From Geobacteraceae bacterium (lineage in GTDB: Bacteria; Desulfobacterota; Desulfuromonadia; Geobacterales; Pseudopelobacteraceae): a stretch of DNA of 64,000 nucleotides. Location: assembly GCA_016720395.1 (NCBI GenBank), contig JADKKR010000008.1:62001-126000 (forward strand). Direction: 5' to 3'. Positions 39,969 to 49,324 of this stretch are shown here, piece after piece (within the stretch, counting starts at the first letter, position 1; the number at the start of each line of letters is the position of its first letter). The position numbers and the translations under genes are program-made. The notes under the pieces were generated by a model, which was not told the origin of the DNA, made no database searches, and was given only the letters and a program-made list of their open reading frames with translations.

Positions 39969-41042
39969 TTATTCGATGAAACTTACCCAGCCAAAGCTGT
40001 CGGCGATCCTCCCGGTCTGGATGCCGGTCAGGGTGTCGTAGAGGTCCTGCGTTATTTCGCCCACCCTGCCGCCGGTCAGCTGCAGGCATTCGTCCTTGTA
40101 GCAGAGTTTCCCGACCGGTGTGATGACGGCTGCGGTGCCGCTGCCGAAGGCCTCGGTTACCCTGCCATTCCGGATGTCGGTCATCAGTTCGTTGACGTCG
40201 ATCTGGCGCTCCTCCACCGTGTACCCCAGGGATGGGGCCAGCTTGAGCACCGAGTCGCGGGTAACACCCGATAGAATCGAGCCGGTCAGGGGGGCGGTGA
40301 CGATCCTCTTGCCGTAGGCGAAGAACATGTTCATGGCGCCGACCTCCTCGATGTAACGCCGCTCTCTGCCATCCAGCCAGAGCACCTGATCGAAGCCCTT
40401 TTTCTTGGCAACCTGGGCTGCCATAAGCGAGCTGGCGTAGTTGCCGCCGGTCTTGGCCTCACCGGTGCCACCCGGTACTGCGCGGACATAATGGTCTTCC
40501 ACCAGGATGTTGATCGGGTTGAAGCCGGCAGCATAATAGGCCCCCACCGGGGAAAGTATAACATAGAAGTAGTAATGATCGGACGGCTTGACGCCCAGCA
40601 CCGGATCGACTGCAATCATGGTCGGGCGGATGTAGAGGGATGTTTCGGGGGCGGTCGGGATCCAGTCGCGCTCCAGAGAGACCAGTTGTTTGATTCCCTC
40701 CAAAAACAGCTCTTCCGGCACTGCCGGCATGCACATGCGCTCAGCTGACTGATTGAAGCGTCGGGCGTTCATCCCGGGGCGGAAGAGGGCGATGCGGCCG
40801 TCGGCCCACTTGTAGGCCTTGAGCCCTTCGAAGATCTCCTGGGCGTAATGCAGCACGGCGCAGGCCGGGTCCATGGAGAACGGGCCGTAAGGCTGGATGC
40901 GTGCGTCGCACCATCCCTGACCATCCTTCCACTCCACCATCAGCATACGGTCGGTAAACAATTTGCCGAAACCGAGCTGAGTCTCGTCCTTGATCTTATC
41001 CTTCATTTTTTCCACGGGAAGCGGAAGAACCTTGAAATCCAT
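39969..41042 (-). CDS. ilvE: Branched-chain amino acid aminotransferase
   Basis: 357 residues, PLP fold type IV. ALHYAQEIFEGLKAYK near residue 75, EVGAMNMFFAYG near 265, LSGVTRDSVLKLAP and the C-terminal GTAAVITPVG are of the longer (type II) BCAT form. Final step of Leu, Ile and Val synthesis. GGAGGA lies 8 nt before the ATG at 41042. Divergent from pyc. Confidence 0.93.
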   Translation of the reverse strand: MDFKVLPLPVEKMKDKIKDETQLGFGKLFTDRMLMVEWKDGQGWCDARIQPYGPFSMDPACAVLHYAQEIFEGLKAYKWADGRIALFRPGMNARRFNQSAERMCMPAVPEELFLEGIKQLVSLERDWIPTAPETSLYIRPTMIAVDPVLGVKPSDHYYFYVILSPVGAYYAAGFNPINILVEDHYVRAVPGGTGEAKTGGNYASSLMAAQVAKKKGFDQVLWLDGRERRYIEEVGAMNMFFAYGKRIVTAPLTGSILSGVTRDSVLKLAPSLGYTVEERQIDVNELMTDIRNGRVTEAFGSGTAAVITPVGKLCYKDECLQLTGGRVGEITQDLYDTLTGIQTGRIADSFGWVSFIE

Positions 41043-41124
41043 GGGGAACAATCCTCCGGGCAGTATGACTCGCACTGAATTTATTACCATATACTGACAA
41101 GTTACGGCAAGGCGAAAAACATTG

Positions 41125-41153
41125 TTGACAAAACGGAACCAATCTGTTTTATT
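41125..41153 (+). promoter_or_regulatory. Promoter of pyc
   Basis: TTGACA at 41125-41130, a 17-nt spacer and TTTATT at 41148-41153. The 186-nt ilvE/pyc intergenic region is markedly AT-rich (41160-41250) and may also hold the ilvE promoter. Confidence 0.5.
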
Positions 41154-41277
41154 GCGCCATCAAAATGAGTCTAACTATATAAAATACCTATATTATTTTA
41201 GTATTGCTAAATAAATTTCAGTACGAATTACACGCCATTTTTACCCACTAATTAAATCGTCATACGGAGGATTCCTC

Positions 41278-44200
41278 ATGCAGAAACAGAAGTTCCGTAA
41301 AGTCATGGCCGCCAATCGCGGAGAAATCGCCATTCGAATCTTTCGCGCCTGTACCGAGCTGGGCATCGGCACGGTTGCCATTTACTCCGAGGAGGACAAG
41401 CTTTCCCTGCATCGCTACAAGGCCGACGAGGCGTATCTGATCGGCAAAGGCAAGGCACCCATCGACGCCTACCTGGGCATCGACGAGATCATCGCCCTGG
41501 CGATCAAAGCCGATGTCGACGCCATCCATCCCGGCTACGGTTTTCTGGCGGAAAATGCCGATTTTGCCGAAGAGTGCCGGGTCAACGGCATCACCTTCAT
41601 CGGACCCACCTCTGAAATGATGCGGGCCCTGGGGGACAAGGTGGCAGGACGCAAGGCTGCCATCGCTGCCGGAGTCAATGTCGTTCCCGGAACCGAGAAC
41701 CCGATTGAAAAAGAGGAGGAGGCCCTCAAATTCGCCAAGGAATACGGCTATCCGATCATTATCAAGGCTTCTGCCGGCGGCGGCGGGCGCGGCATGCGCG
41801 TGGCCCACAACAAGAAAGAGCTGCTGGAGGGCCTGGTGGCGGCGGCCAGCGAGGCCAAAGCATCCTTCGGCAATGCCGAGGTATTCCTGGAGCGTTACCT
41901 GGCCAACCCCAAGCATATCGAGGTGCAGGTGCTGGGCGACAACTACGGCAACCTGGTGCACTTCTTCGACCGCGACTGTTCGGTGCAGCGCCGCCACCAG
42001 AAGGTGGTCGAGTTCGCTCCCTCCCTGTCTCTGACCCAGTCTCAGCGGGCTGAACTTTGTACAGCAGCTTTGAAGATTGCCGGACACGTTAAATACCGCA
42101 ACGCCGGTACGATCGAGTTCCTGGTGGATGGCGAGGGGCAGCACTATTTTATTGAGATGAACCCCCGTATCCAGGTGGAGCACACGGTCACCGAGATGAT
42201 CACCGGCCGCAACCTGGTGCAGAATCAGATCCTGGTGGCCTGTGGTCACAAACTGTCCGACCCGGAGATCAACATTCCCTCGCAGAGCGCTATCGACATG
42301 CGCGGCTATGCCATCCAGTGCCGCATCACCACCGAGGACCCGGCCAACAATTTTGCTCCCGACTTCGGCACCCTGACTACCTACCGTTCCGCCGCCGGCT
42401 GCGGTGTGCGCCTGGATGCCGGGAACGCCTTTACCGGGGCAAAGATCACCCCGCATTATGATTCGCTGCTGGTCAAGGTCAGTTCCTGGGGACTGACCTT
42501 CAACGAGGCGGCCAACATCATGCATCGCTCGCTGCAGGAGTTCCGTGTGCGCGGGGTCAAGACCAACATCGGGTTCCTGGAGAATGTCGTCACCCACCCG
42601 GTTTTTCTCAAGGGTCAGTGTGACACATCCTTTATCGACAAACACCCCGAACTGCTTCATTTCCGCGAGAAGAAGGACCGCGCCAGCAAGGTGCTCTCCT
42701 TCCTGGGTGAGGTTATCGTAAACGGCTCACCCGGTACACCGCGCACGCTCAAGTCGGCCGACCTGATCGAGGCCCGGGTGCCGGAGGTGGACACTAACCG
42801 TCCCCGGCCGTCCGGCAGCAAGGACCTCTTCATGCAGCTGGGAGCCGAAGGACTTTCCAAGTGGATTCTGGAGCAGAAGAAACTCCTGATCACCGATACG
42901 ACAATGCGCGACGCCCACCAGTCCAACCTGGCCACCCGCGTCCGCAGTTACGATATCCTCAAGATAGCCGAGCCGACCTCCTATCTTGGGGCCGATCTTT
43001 TCTCGCTGGAGTGCTGGGGCGGTGCCACCTTTGATGTCTCCATGCGCTTCCTGCGCGAGGATCCCTGGCAGCGCCTGCACAAACTCTCCGAGCTGGTGCC
43101 CAACATTCTCTTCCAGATGCTGCTGCGCGGCTCAAATGCCGTCGGCTATACCAACTATCCCGACAACGTGGTCGAGAGGTTCGTAGAAGAGGCTGCCAAT
43201 TCCGGAGTTGATGTCTTCCGCGTCTTCGACTCTCTGAACTGGACCACCGGCATGAAAGTGGCCATGGAGGCGGTCAGAAAAAGCGGCAAGATCTGTGAGG
43301 CAGCTATCTGCTACACCGGTGACATCACCGATCCCCGCCGAGACAAGTACCCGCTGGAATACTACGTCGGCATGGCCAAAGAACTGGAGCAGATGGGAGC
43401 CCATATCCTGGCCATAAAGGATATGGCCGGCCTGCTCAAGCCGCTGGCAGCCTACAAGCTGGTCAAGGCCCTCAAAGAGAATATCGGCATCCCGGTGCAC
43501 CTGCACACCCATGATACGTCCTCAAACGGCAGTGCCATGCTGCTCAAGGCCAGCGAGGCAGGTGTGGATATCGTCGATGCTGCCCTGTCGTCACTGTCCG
43601 GACTGACGGCCCAGCCCAACCTGAATGCACTGGTGGCTGCCCTGGAGGGGAGCGAACGCGACCCGCTGGTGGATGCCCGCGGTCTGCAGAAGCTGGCCAA
43701 CTACTGGGAGACGGTGAGAGATTACTATGCCCCCTTCGAGTCCGGCCTCAAGTCAGGAACCGCCGAGGTCTATCACCACGAGATACCGGGCGGCCAGTAC
43801 TCCAACTACAAACCGCAGGTCGCCGGGCTAGGCCTGATCGAGCGCTGGGACGACTGCAAGGAGATGTATCACAAGGTCAACATGCTGTTCGGCGATATCG
43901 TCAAGGTTACTCCATCCTCCAAGGTAGTGGGCGACATGGCCATGTTCCTGGTCAAGAACAACCTGGAGCCGGAGGATGTCTTCACATCCAAGGAGGAGCT
44001 GGCCTTTCCCGAGTCTGTCGTCGGCATGTTCAAGGGGATGCTGGGTCAGCCCTACCAGGGATGGCCGAAGGAACTGCAGAAGATCATCCTCAAGGACCAG
44101 CAGCCGATCACCTGCCGTCCCGGCGAACTGCTGGAGCCGGTGGATTTCGATGAAGAGAAGCTCAAGCTCGAGGAAAAGCTCGGGCACCGGGTCGATGATA

Positions 44201-44724
44201 AGGCACTGATATCGGCAATCCTGTATCCAAATGTCTTTCCGGAGTTTGACCAGCATCGCCAGGACTATTCGGACATTTCGGTCATCCCGACACCGATCTT
44301 CTTCTATGGCCTGGAGCCGGGTCAGGAGACTTCACTGGATATCGAGCCGGGCAAAACCCTGATCATCAAGCTCAACGCAGTCGGCAAAGTACAAAAGGAC
44401 GGTACTCGTGCCGTGTACTTCGAGCTGAACGGTAACAACCGCTCGGTCATCATCCGCGACCAGTCGGTGGTAACCGATGAAAAGGCGCGCGAAAAGGCCG
44501 ACAAGGGCAATGCCAGCCACATCGGTGCACCCATGCCGGGCAAAGTTATCAAGGTCAATGTCAAGGCCGGTGACGAGTTCAAGGCCGGGGATGTGCTGAT
44601 GGTGACCGAGGCCATGAAGATGGAGACCAACATCAAGGCCAAGACGGATGGTACGGTGGCGGAGGTGAAATTCAAGGAGGGGGAGAAGGTTGAAAAGGAA
44701 GATCTGGTGTTTGTTATCGGTTGA
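41278..44724 (+). CDS. pyc: Pyruvate carboxylase
   Basis: 1148 residues, single-chain type. Biotin carboxylase (about 5-460: AANRGEIAIRIFRA, HPGYGFLAENADFAE, KASAGGGGRGMR), carboxyltransferase (about 535-810: TTMRDAHQSNLATRVR, ECWGGATFDV, KDMAGLLKP) and a C-terminal biotinyl domain (about 1075-1148) with the biotin Lys in TEAMKMETNIKA. Converts pyruvate and bicarbonate to oxaloacetate, the anaplerotic entry for acetate or fermentation metabolism; works alongside sucCD in this window. CGGAGGATTCCTC precedes the ATG. Confidence 0.97.
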   Translation: MQKQKFRKVMAANRGEIAIRIFRACTELGIGTVAIYSEEDKLSLHRYKADEAYLIGKGKAPIDAYLGIDEIIALAIKADVDAIHPGYGFLAENADFAEECRVNGITFIGPTSEMMRALGDKVAGRKAAIAAGVNVVPGTENPIEKEEEALKFAKEYGYPIIIKASAGGGGRGMRVAHNKKELLEGLVAAASEAKASFGNAEVFLERYLANPKHIEVQVLGDNYGNLVHFFDRDCSVQRRHQKVVEFAPSLSLTQSQRAELCTAALKIAGHVKYRNAGTIEFLVDGEGQHYFIEMNPRIQVEHTVTEMITGRNLVQNQILVACGHKLSDPEINIPSQSAIDMRGYAIQCRITTEDPANNFAPDFGTLTTYRSAAGCGVRLDAGNAFTGAKITPHYDSLLVKVSSWGLTFNEAANIMHRSLQEFRVRGVKTNIGFLENVVTHPVFLKGQCDTSFIDKHPELLHFREKKDRASKVLSFLGEVIVNGSPGTPRTLKSADLIEARVPEVDTNRPRPSGSKDLFMQLGAEGLSKWILEQKKLLITDTTMRDAHQSNLATRVRSYDILKIAEPTSYLGADLFSLECWGGATFDVSMRFLREDPWQRLHKLSELVPNILFQMLLRGSNAVGYTNYPDNVVERFVEEAANSGVDVFRVFDSLNWTTGMKVAMEAVRKSGKICEAAICYTGDITDPRRDKYPLEYYVGMAKELEQMGAHILAIKDMAGLLKPLAAYKLVKALKENIGIPVHLHTHDTSSNGSAMLLKASEAGVDIVDAALSSLSGLTAQPNLNALVAALEGSERDPLVDARGLQKLANYWETVRDYYAPFESGLKSGTAEVYHHEIPGGQYSNYKPQVAGLGLIERWDDCKEMYHKVNMLFGDIVKVTPSSKVVGDMAMFLVKNNLEPEDVFTSKEELAFPESVVGMFKGMLGQPYQGWPKELQKIILKDQQPITCRPGELLEPVDFDEEKLKLEEKLGHRVDDKALISAILYPNVFPEFDQHRQDYSDISVIPTPIFFYGLEPGQETSLDIEPGKTLIIKLNAVGKVQKDGTRAVYFELNGNNRSVIIRDQSVVTDEKAREKADKGNASHIGAPMPGKVIKVNVKAGDEFKAGDVLMVTEAMKMETNIKAKTDGTVAEVKFKEGEKVEKEDLVFVIG

Positions 44725-44748
44725 TCTAACCCGATTGTCATATACATG

Positions 44749-44790
44749 AAAACGCCCCGCTTCGGATCTGCCGAGGCGGGGCGTTTATCT
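44749..44790 (+). terminator. Terminator after pyc
   Basis: ACGCCCCGC, loop, GCGGGGCGT followed by TTATCTTATTTTT; AAAAC on the left also suits the convergent hemerythrin gene. Confidence 0.85.
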
Positions 44791-44811
44791 TATTTTTGAG
44801 GTCTGCCGCAT

Positions 44812-45237
44812 TCAGCAATATTCGTTGGAAATCCCCGTCTCACTGAAGTAGTGACCGAATTTGCAGTCATGCAGGATGATATGGCGCACTAGCCAGTCTT
44901 TCAGGAACAGCAGCATCTTGTCGCTGAAAACAATGTTCTCAGCTTTGAATCGCTGCTCGAATCTCTCCAGGTGTGCGAGCAGTTCGGTATGCTTGTCCTT
45001 GTGCTCAGTGAATTCGGGGTAGTTGTTGAACAGGAGAAACCTCTCTTCGGATTCAAAATGCGAGCGGATGTATTTCGAAAGTCTATGCAGGGTTTCCTTG
45101 ATAATCTGGCTCTGCAATGAGTTCTGGCAATCCTGTACGTTATCAATATCATTGATCAGAGAAACAAGCAGTTTGTGCTCGTTATCGATAGCCGGGATAT
45201 TGACATTGTAGTGGTCGGACCATTCAAAGGTGCTCAC
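44812..45237 (-). CDS. Bacteriohemerythrin
   Basis: 141 residues from a GTG at 45237 with AGAGGAAACC upstream; the longer open frame to 45558 has no ribosome binding site. Diiron ligands are visible in order: IDNEHKLL (His and Glu), YIRSHFESEERF, EHKDKHTELL, and RHIILHDCKFG. Binds O2 reversibly through a non-heme diiron site; common in Geobacter for O2 sensing or storage. Convergent with pyc. Confidence 0.9.
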   Translation of the reverse strand: MSTFEWSDHYNVNIPAIDNEHKLLVSLINDIDNVQDCQNSLQSQIIKETLHRLSKYIRSHFESEERFLLFNNYPEFTEHKDKHTELLAHLERFEQRFKAENIVFSDKMLLFLKDWLVRHIILHDCKFGHYFSETGISNEYC

Positions 45238-45463
45238 GGTTTCCTCTTGCAGGCGTTCAAACAGAATAAAAGTTATGTTACCTGTCCTGTTTTTGATAAA
45301 GCAAAACTGATGCCATGCAAGTGTGTAGCGGATATCTTTAAAGCACAATTGATAACTGGCTGATATATATGTGTAAATTAAGATTGGTCTCGAAAGTTTC
45401 GGTACTGACGTCGTTTCAAACGGGTGCAAAAAAATAGAATATCCGGATGCATTAGCGAGACAG

Positions 45464-45499
45464 ATTCGACAGCCTGCTGGATAAGCATGGCTGTCGAAT
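45464..45499 (-). other. Stable hairpin between an exported-protein gene and the hemerythrin gene
   Basis: ATTCGACAGCC (45464-45474) and GGCTGTCGAAT (45489-45499) are an exact 11-bp inverted repeat, and inside it TGCT...AGCA extends the stem to 15 bp with a one-base bulge. It is about 20 nt downstream of the stop at 45516, but without a T-run. Could be an end-of-transcript structure. Confidence 0.5.
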
Positions 45500-45515
45500 G
45501 TCAGTCCAGACCGGT

Positions 45516-46358
45516 TTACCTTCCCGGAGGCGGCGGGGCGTAACCGCCATTGTCCCAAAGGCGGTTTGCATGGCGCCGGGGTGTTGGTTCACATCCGATC
45601 ACACCCAGTTTGCAGAGGGTTTTCCGCCATTCGTATTTGAAATGGATCGTCTCCATAACCCGGTTCTCAGGTTCAAACGCCACGATGCGTACCGGAGAGT
45701 ATTCCTCGTGGCCATAGCCGGTGCCGGCTCCCTCCAGGCTTTGTTCCGCCTTGGCGGATTTCCTCTTCATGCTCTCGGCTGCTGGTGCGGCAGGGGCTGT
45801 GCGGTCCGCTGCCGAACCTGCAGCCTTGCCTTCGTAGTTGTTGCGAAACGATGGTGCCGGCTGTGACATTGGCACGGGGGGCACTAGAGAGCGCCGCACT
45901 TCCGGATAGGCCGCGACCGAGATCACACCCATGGCGCTCTCATCACCGAAGGCAGCGGCGTAGGAGTCGGGCACATCGGTGAAGTAGAAGCGGTTGATGC
46001 CATCGTTGGAGCTGCGCCAGCCGGAGAACTCACCTAATCCGTAAGGCTCCAGGATGTACATGCGTTCGCTGTTCTTCAGCCAGGAGCGCTGCCCCGACAC
46101 GATGTTGCGGCCGTCCACGGCAATCACCACCCCCACCCGCCGGTCGAGCTTGTTGCGTACTTCAATGCGGTAGTGATCACCCTTGACCGCCTCGGCATAG
46201 ACCTTTTTCATGCTGTGACGAAGTTTGACCGGATAGGTCGGCAGGGTGCGGCCGTCGTCGGTTACAATACGAACCTCGACGGCATCCCCCACGCTGCCTG
46301 CCCATAGCGGTACGGCACTTACAGCGATTGCCAGAATGACTGCTGCGATGGTTTTCAT
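45516..46358 (-). CDS. Exported protein, probable target of the ECF sigma factor
   Basis: 280 residues from the ATG at 46358, signal peptide (MKTIAAVILAIAVSAVPLWAG, cleavage near WAG). The mature part has a beta-rich first half (VEVRIVTDDGRTLPTYPV...YRIEVRNKLDRRVGVVIAVDG) and GVISVAAYPEVR, then a Pro/Ala-rich middle and C-terminal PPPPGR. No enzyme motif. A GGAACTT, 16 nt, GTCAAA promoter lies 39-67 nt upstream of the start codon, matching the one before the ECF sigma gene at 50.9 kb. Periplasmic or cell-surface location, role unknown; envelope stress is inferred from its promoter. Confidence 0.8.
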   Translation of the reverse strand: MKTIAAVILAIAVSAVPLWAGSVGDAVEVRIVTDDGRTLPTYPVKLRHSMKKVYAEAVKGDHYRIEVRNKLDRRVGVVIAVDGRNIVSGQRSWLKNSERMYILEPYGLGEFSGWRSSNDGINRFYFTDVPDSYAAAFGDESAMGVISVAAYPEVRRSLVPPVPMSQPAPSFRNNYEGKAAGSAADRTAPAAPAAESMKRKSAKAEQSLEGAGTGYGHEEYSPVRIVAFEPENRVMETIHFKYEWRKTLCKLGVIGCEPTPRRHANRLWDNGGYAPPPPGR

Positions 46359-46396
46359 GACCTGTCCCTCCCGGGGAATAGTGTGTTGTTGATTCC

Positions 46397-46425
46397 TTTG
46401 ACAGGAGCAGGTCATGAAAAGTTCC
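46397..46425 (-). promoter_or_regulatory. ECF-type promoter of the exported protein gene
   Basis: Minus strand GGAACTT (46425-46419), 16-nt spacer, GTCAAA (46402-46397). GGGAACTTTTC and CTGTC are shared with the sigma factor's own promoter at 50988-50960. Group-typical for sigma-E-like ECF factors (GGAACTT -35). Confidence 0.7.
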
Positions 46426-46572
46426 CGATTATTTTGAGGAGGGATGATATTTTTTCGGGGGAGGGATGGACAGCAGGGTAAACAGGCGCGCAACACCAGA
46501 CCTGCAGCCCGGTTTTACCGTCGGACAGGAAGCTTCTCCTGCCGGGTTCTGTTAAATCAGTGATGCTTCAGC

Positions 46573-48516
46573 TTAGACCTCGATGCGGAACAAGGCCCCG
46601 CCTTCGACGTTCTCTGCTGTCAGGCTGCCGCCCATATTCTGCTCGACGATGATTTTTGACATATACAGGCCGATGCCGGTACCGTGCATCTTATCCTTGG
46701 TAGTGAAATACGGGTCGAAGATCCTGGGCAGAATCTCGCTGCTGATACCGCCGCCATTGTCCGTAATCGTAACCACGGAACGTTCGTCCGCCCGGGAGAT
46801 GTCGACGCGTATGTGCGGCTCTGCAACGTTTCTTTCTACAAGTGCGTCTTTCGCATTGCTGAAGATGTTGAGCAGGACCTGGGCGTATTCATTGCTGTAA
46901 CCGAAAATAGCCACCTCCGGCTCTTCGACGACGGAGATCCCGATGCCCTTGTCGATCATGCTGGGAATGATGAACTCCACCGCTTTCGCCACGGCCTGAT
47001 TGGCGGTGAACCGGCTCTTCTCCTTGTCCTGGCGGAAGAAATACCGAAAATCGTCGATGGTCTGGGACATATGCATGATGACGTCCATGATCCGCTCGAT
47101 CTCATGGTCAAGCTTTTCCTGAGACAGGTCCTGTGCCTTGGGCAGTCCCTGGACGATGAGACTGATCAGGTTGAGCGGCTGGCGCCACTGATGCGCTATG
47201 TTGTTGATCATTTCGCCCATGGCCGCCATCCGGTTTTGCTGGATGAGAGCCTCGTCCTTCCTGCGCAGTTCTTTTACCGCTGCTGCAATGCGCTCTTCAA
47301 GGGTCAGGTTCAGGGACTCCAGAAGCTGCTGTTTTTCGGCCAGATCCTCCTGTGCGGCCTGTCGTTCGGATATTTCCTCTTCAAGCAGCACGGTCTTTTC
47401 ATACAGCAGCCGGTGCGACTGGTTCAGCTCGTCGATGCTTTTTTCCAGAGTATTCGCCATTTCATCGAAGGCGTGTCCCAGTTCCCCCAGTTCGCCGCCG
47501 CCTGCCTGATCGCCGACCCGTGACGTGAAATCTCCGCCGGCAATGAGTTGAGAGGCTTTCTGCAGCCTGCTGACCCGATCGGCGATGGAGCGTTTACCGA
47601 TAAAAATGGCGAGAATAAAGGCAACCACGACAAACGGGACCAGGATGCCGATATTGTACAGCATCTGTCTGTTTGCTGCGGCCACGGCAGTCTTGATCGA
47701 AACACCTGCCCGCACGTACAGGTAGGGTGTCGGTTCGTCCGGCAGATACAGTTTGCGGTAGGTTACAATGCGCCGGTCACCTTCGGAGCGGATGAATTCA
47801 TAGGTATCCCGGTCCGGCCCCAGCTCCATCCTCTTCAAATCCGCCGGCAGAATAGGTTCGCCCACATTCCGGCCGTTTTCACTCCCACGGCTGACGATGA
47901 CCCCTTTGTGGTCGACCAGAATATAGTTGGAATCGTTTGGCAGCTGGGAACGCTTCAGGATGGATTTCAAAACATCCAGATCAAAACTTACCATCACAAC
48001 GCCACGGAAGACACCATGATCAAGTAAGGGATAGGCCACGGAGACGGTCGGTTTTTTGGCAATGGTTCCGAAAATGTACTCGCCCGATGAAAAGCGTCCG
48101 GTTGCCCGGGCGTTCTTGAAGTAGCGCCTTTCAGCCAGAGACAATGGAGGGGTGAAGGGCAGGCCCGAGACCCAGACCATGCCGTTTTCATCGGTGATGA
48201 GTATGTTCAGAAAATGGGGGGTTTTCTTAAGGGTGTTCCTGATGATGGCCTGCACATTGATCGTGTTGCGACTGGCCACATCCGGCAGTTCGGCCAGGAA
48301 ACCACCCAGCTGCTGGGCTTCATTCACCAGATCCCTCTGCTGCTCGGCAAGGCTGTCGGCCAGTTTCTGGGTTTCGACGGCTGCCTTGCGGTAGTCATTG
48401 CTGCGCTCTTTGAGGCCGGAATAGACAATGATGCCAAGAGCGGGCAATGTCAGCAGGACCGCCAGTAAAATCAGCTGCATGCGAATCGACAGTTTTGAGA
48501 ACATAAAAATATGCAT
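46573..48516 (-). CDS. Membrane sensor histidine kinase with Cache domain
   Basis: 647 residues. N-terminal membrane helix (about 14-32), extracytoplasmic double-Cache-like domain (about 35-280), second helix (about 285-305), HAMP (about 306-360), a coiled segment (about 375-435), HisKA with the phospho-acceptor in NNIAHQWRQPLN near residue 445 and HATPase with N (NIFSNAKDAL), DNGGGI and GTGIGLYMSK. No response regulator is adjacent, so its partner is elsewhere. AAGGAAAT lies 7 nt before the ATG at 48516. Ligand unknown; Cache domains often bind organic acids or amino acids. Confidence 0.9.
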   Translation of the reverse strand: MHIFMFSKLSIRMQLILLAVLLTLPALGIIVYSGLKERSNDYRKAAVETQKLADSLAEQQRDLVNEAQQLGGFLAELPDVASRNTINVQAIIRNTLKKTPHFLNILITDENGMVWVSGLPFTPPLSLAERRYFKNARATGRFSSGEYIFGTIAKKPTVSVAYPLLDHGVFRGVVMVSFDLDVLKSILKRSQLPNDSNYILVDHKGVIVSRGSENGRNVGEPILPADLKRMELGPDRDTYEFIRSEGDRRIVTYRKLYLPDEPTPYLYVRAGVSIKTAVAAANRQMLYNIGILVPFVVVAFILAIFIGKRSIADRVSRLQKASQLIAGGDFTSRVGDQAGGGELGELGHAFDEMANTLEKSIDELNQSHRLLYEKTVLLEEEISERQAAQEDLAEKQQLLESLNLTLEERIAAAVKELRRKDEALIQQNRMAAMGEMINNIAHQWRQPLNLISLIVQGLPKAQDLSQEKLDHEIERIMDVIMHMSQTIDDFRYFFRQDKEKSRFTANQAVAKAVEFIIPSMIDKGIGISVVEEPEVAIFGYSNEYAQVLLNIFSNAKDALVERNVAEPHIRVDISRADERSVVTITDNGGGISSEILPRIFDPYFTTKDKMHGTGIGLYMSKIIVEQNMGGSLTAENVEGGALFRIEV

Positions 48517-48563
48517 CGATTTCCTTAGATGTTTACGAGGTGCGGAGGTGCCGGAAATACCGG

Positions 48564-49172
48564 CTACTCCCGGCAGACAAGATTGTTGCGCTGTACAACC
48601 TTGATCCCCCCGTTGGACATGTCATAAACCCAGCCGTGGAGAGAAAGGGCGCCGTCCTGCATTGCAGTGCGTACGAAGGGGTACTCCTGCAGATGCTCCA
48701 GCTGCAGGCGGACATTCTCTTCCACAATCAGGTTCATGCGCTGCTCCTCAGGGATCTGGAAGTGCAGTTCCAGAAGCTTGTCGTCAACCCGCTCCCGTGC
48801 CTTGTAGGCGTTGTTGAGCCAGATGGGAATATAGCGGTCTTCAGCATTCTTTTCATCCAGGGCGGCAATGCCGCCGCAGCCGTAATGGCCACAGACAACA
48901 ATATCAGGAATCATCAGGTGATTGATGGAGAACTCCAGAACTGCCGACAGGTTCCAGTCGTTGGTGGCGACTATGTTCGCGACGTTGCGGTGAACAAAGA
49001 TTTCGCCTGGCCGTGTCTGGGTGATGGTGTTAACGGGAACGCGCGAATCCGAACAGCCGATCCAGAGAACTGTCGGTCGCTGCTGCTTGGCAAGATCCTC
49101 AAAGTAATCCCGCTCGCGATCAAAGACGTCTGAAACGAAGCGCTTGTTGCCATCCAATAGCGTCGTGATCAT
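48564..49172 (-). CDS. Beta-class carbonic anhydrase
   Basis: About 202 residues. Zinc ligands Cys-Asp in WIGCSDSRVP, and His-Cys in CGHYGCGGIAAL, the standard CDSR...HxxC pattern. Interconverts CO2 and bicarbonate; bicarbonate feeds pyc and acetyl-CoA carboxylase, both in this window. AGGAGATAAC precedes the ATG at 49172. Monocistronic with its own promoter. Confidence 0.95.
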   Translation of the reverse strand: MITTLLDGNKRFVSDVFDRERDYFEDLAKQQRPTVLWIGCSDSRVPVNTITQTRPGEIFVHRNVANIVATNDWNLSAVLEFSINHLMIPDIVVCGHYGCGGIAALDEKNAEDRYIPIWLNNAYKARERVDDKLLELHFQIPEEQRMNLIVEENVRLQLEHLQEYPFVRTAMQDGALSLHGWVYDMSNGGIKVVQRNNLVCRE

Positions 49173-49224
49173 GTTATCTCCTGCGTCTGCCGCCAAGCGA
49201 TGAGGATATTCAGTATCATGCGTA

Positions 49225-49253
49225 ACAGTATGGTTTTTTACATTTCACGTCAA
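49225..49253 (-). promoter_or_regulatory. Promoter of the carbonic anhydrase gene
   Basis: Minus strand TTGACG (49253-49248), a 17-nt spacer and TACTGT (49230-49225). A 7-bp inverted repeat (TTAGCGT...ACGCTAA) lies just upstream at 49259-49279. Confidence 0.5.
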
Positions 49254-49324
49254 GTACTTAGCGTGCAGGAACGCTAATCGCAACGGGGTCGTTCAGGTTT
49301 CGGCAGCAGCAGTGCTCCGGCCGG

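Noticed and set aside
41260..42660. 466-codon antisense frame within pyc
   Set aside because: No recognisable motifs and fully opposite the biotin carboxylase domain, whose motifs are intact.
44812..45558. 248-residue hemerythrin with long N-terminus
   Set aside because: The first 107 codons are not family-like and lack a ribosome binding site; the GTG at 45237 is better supported.
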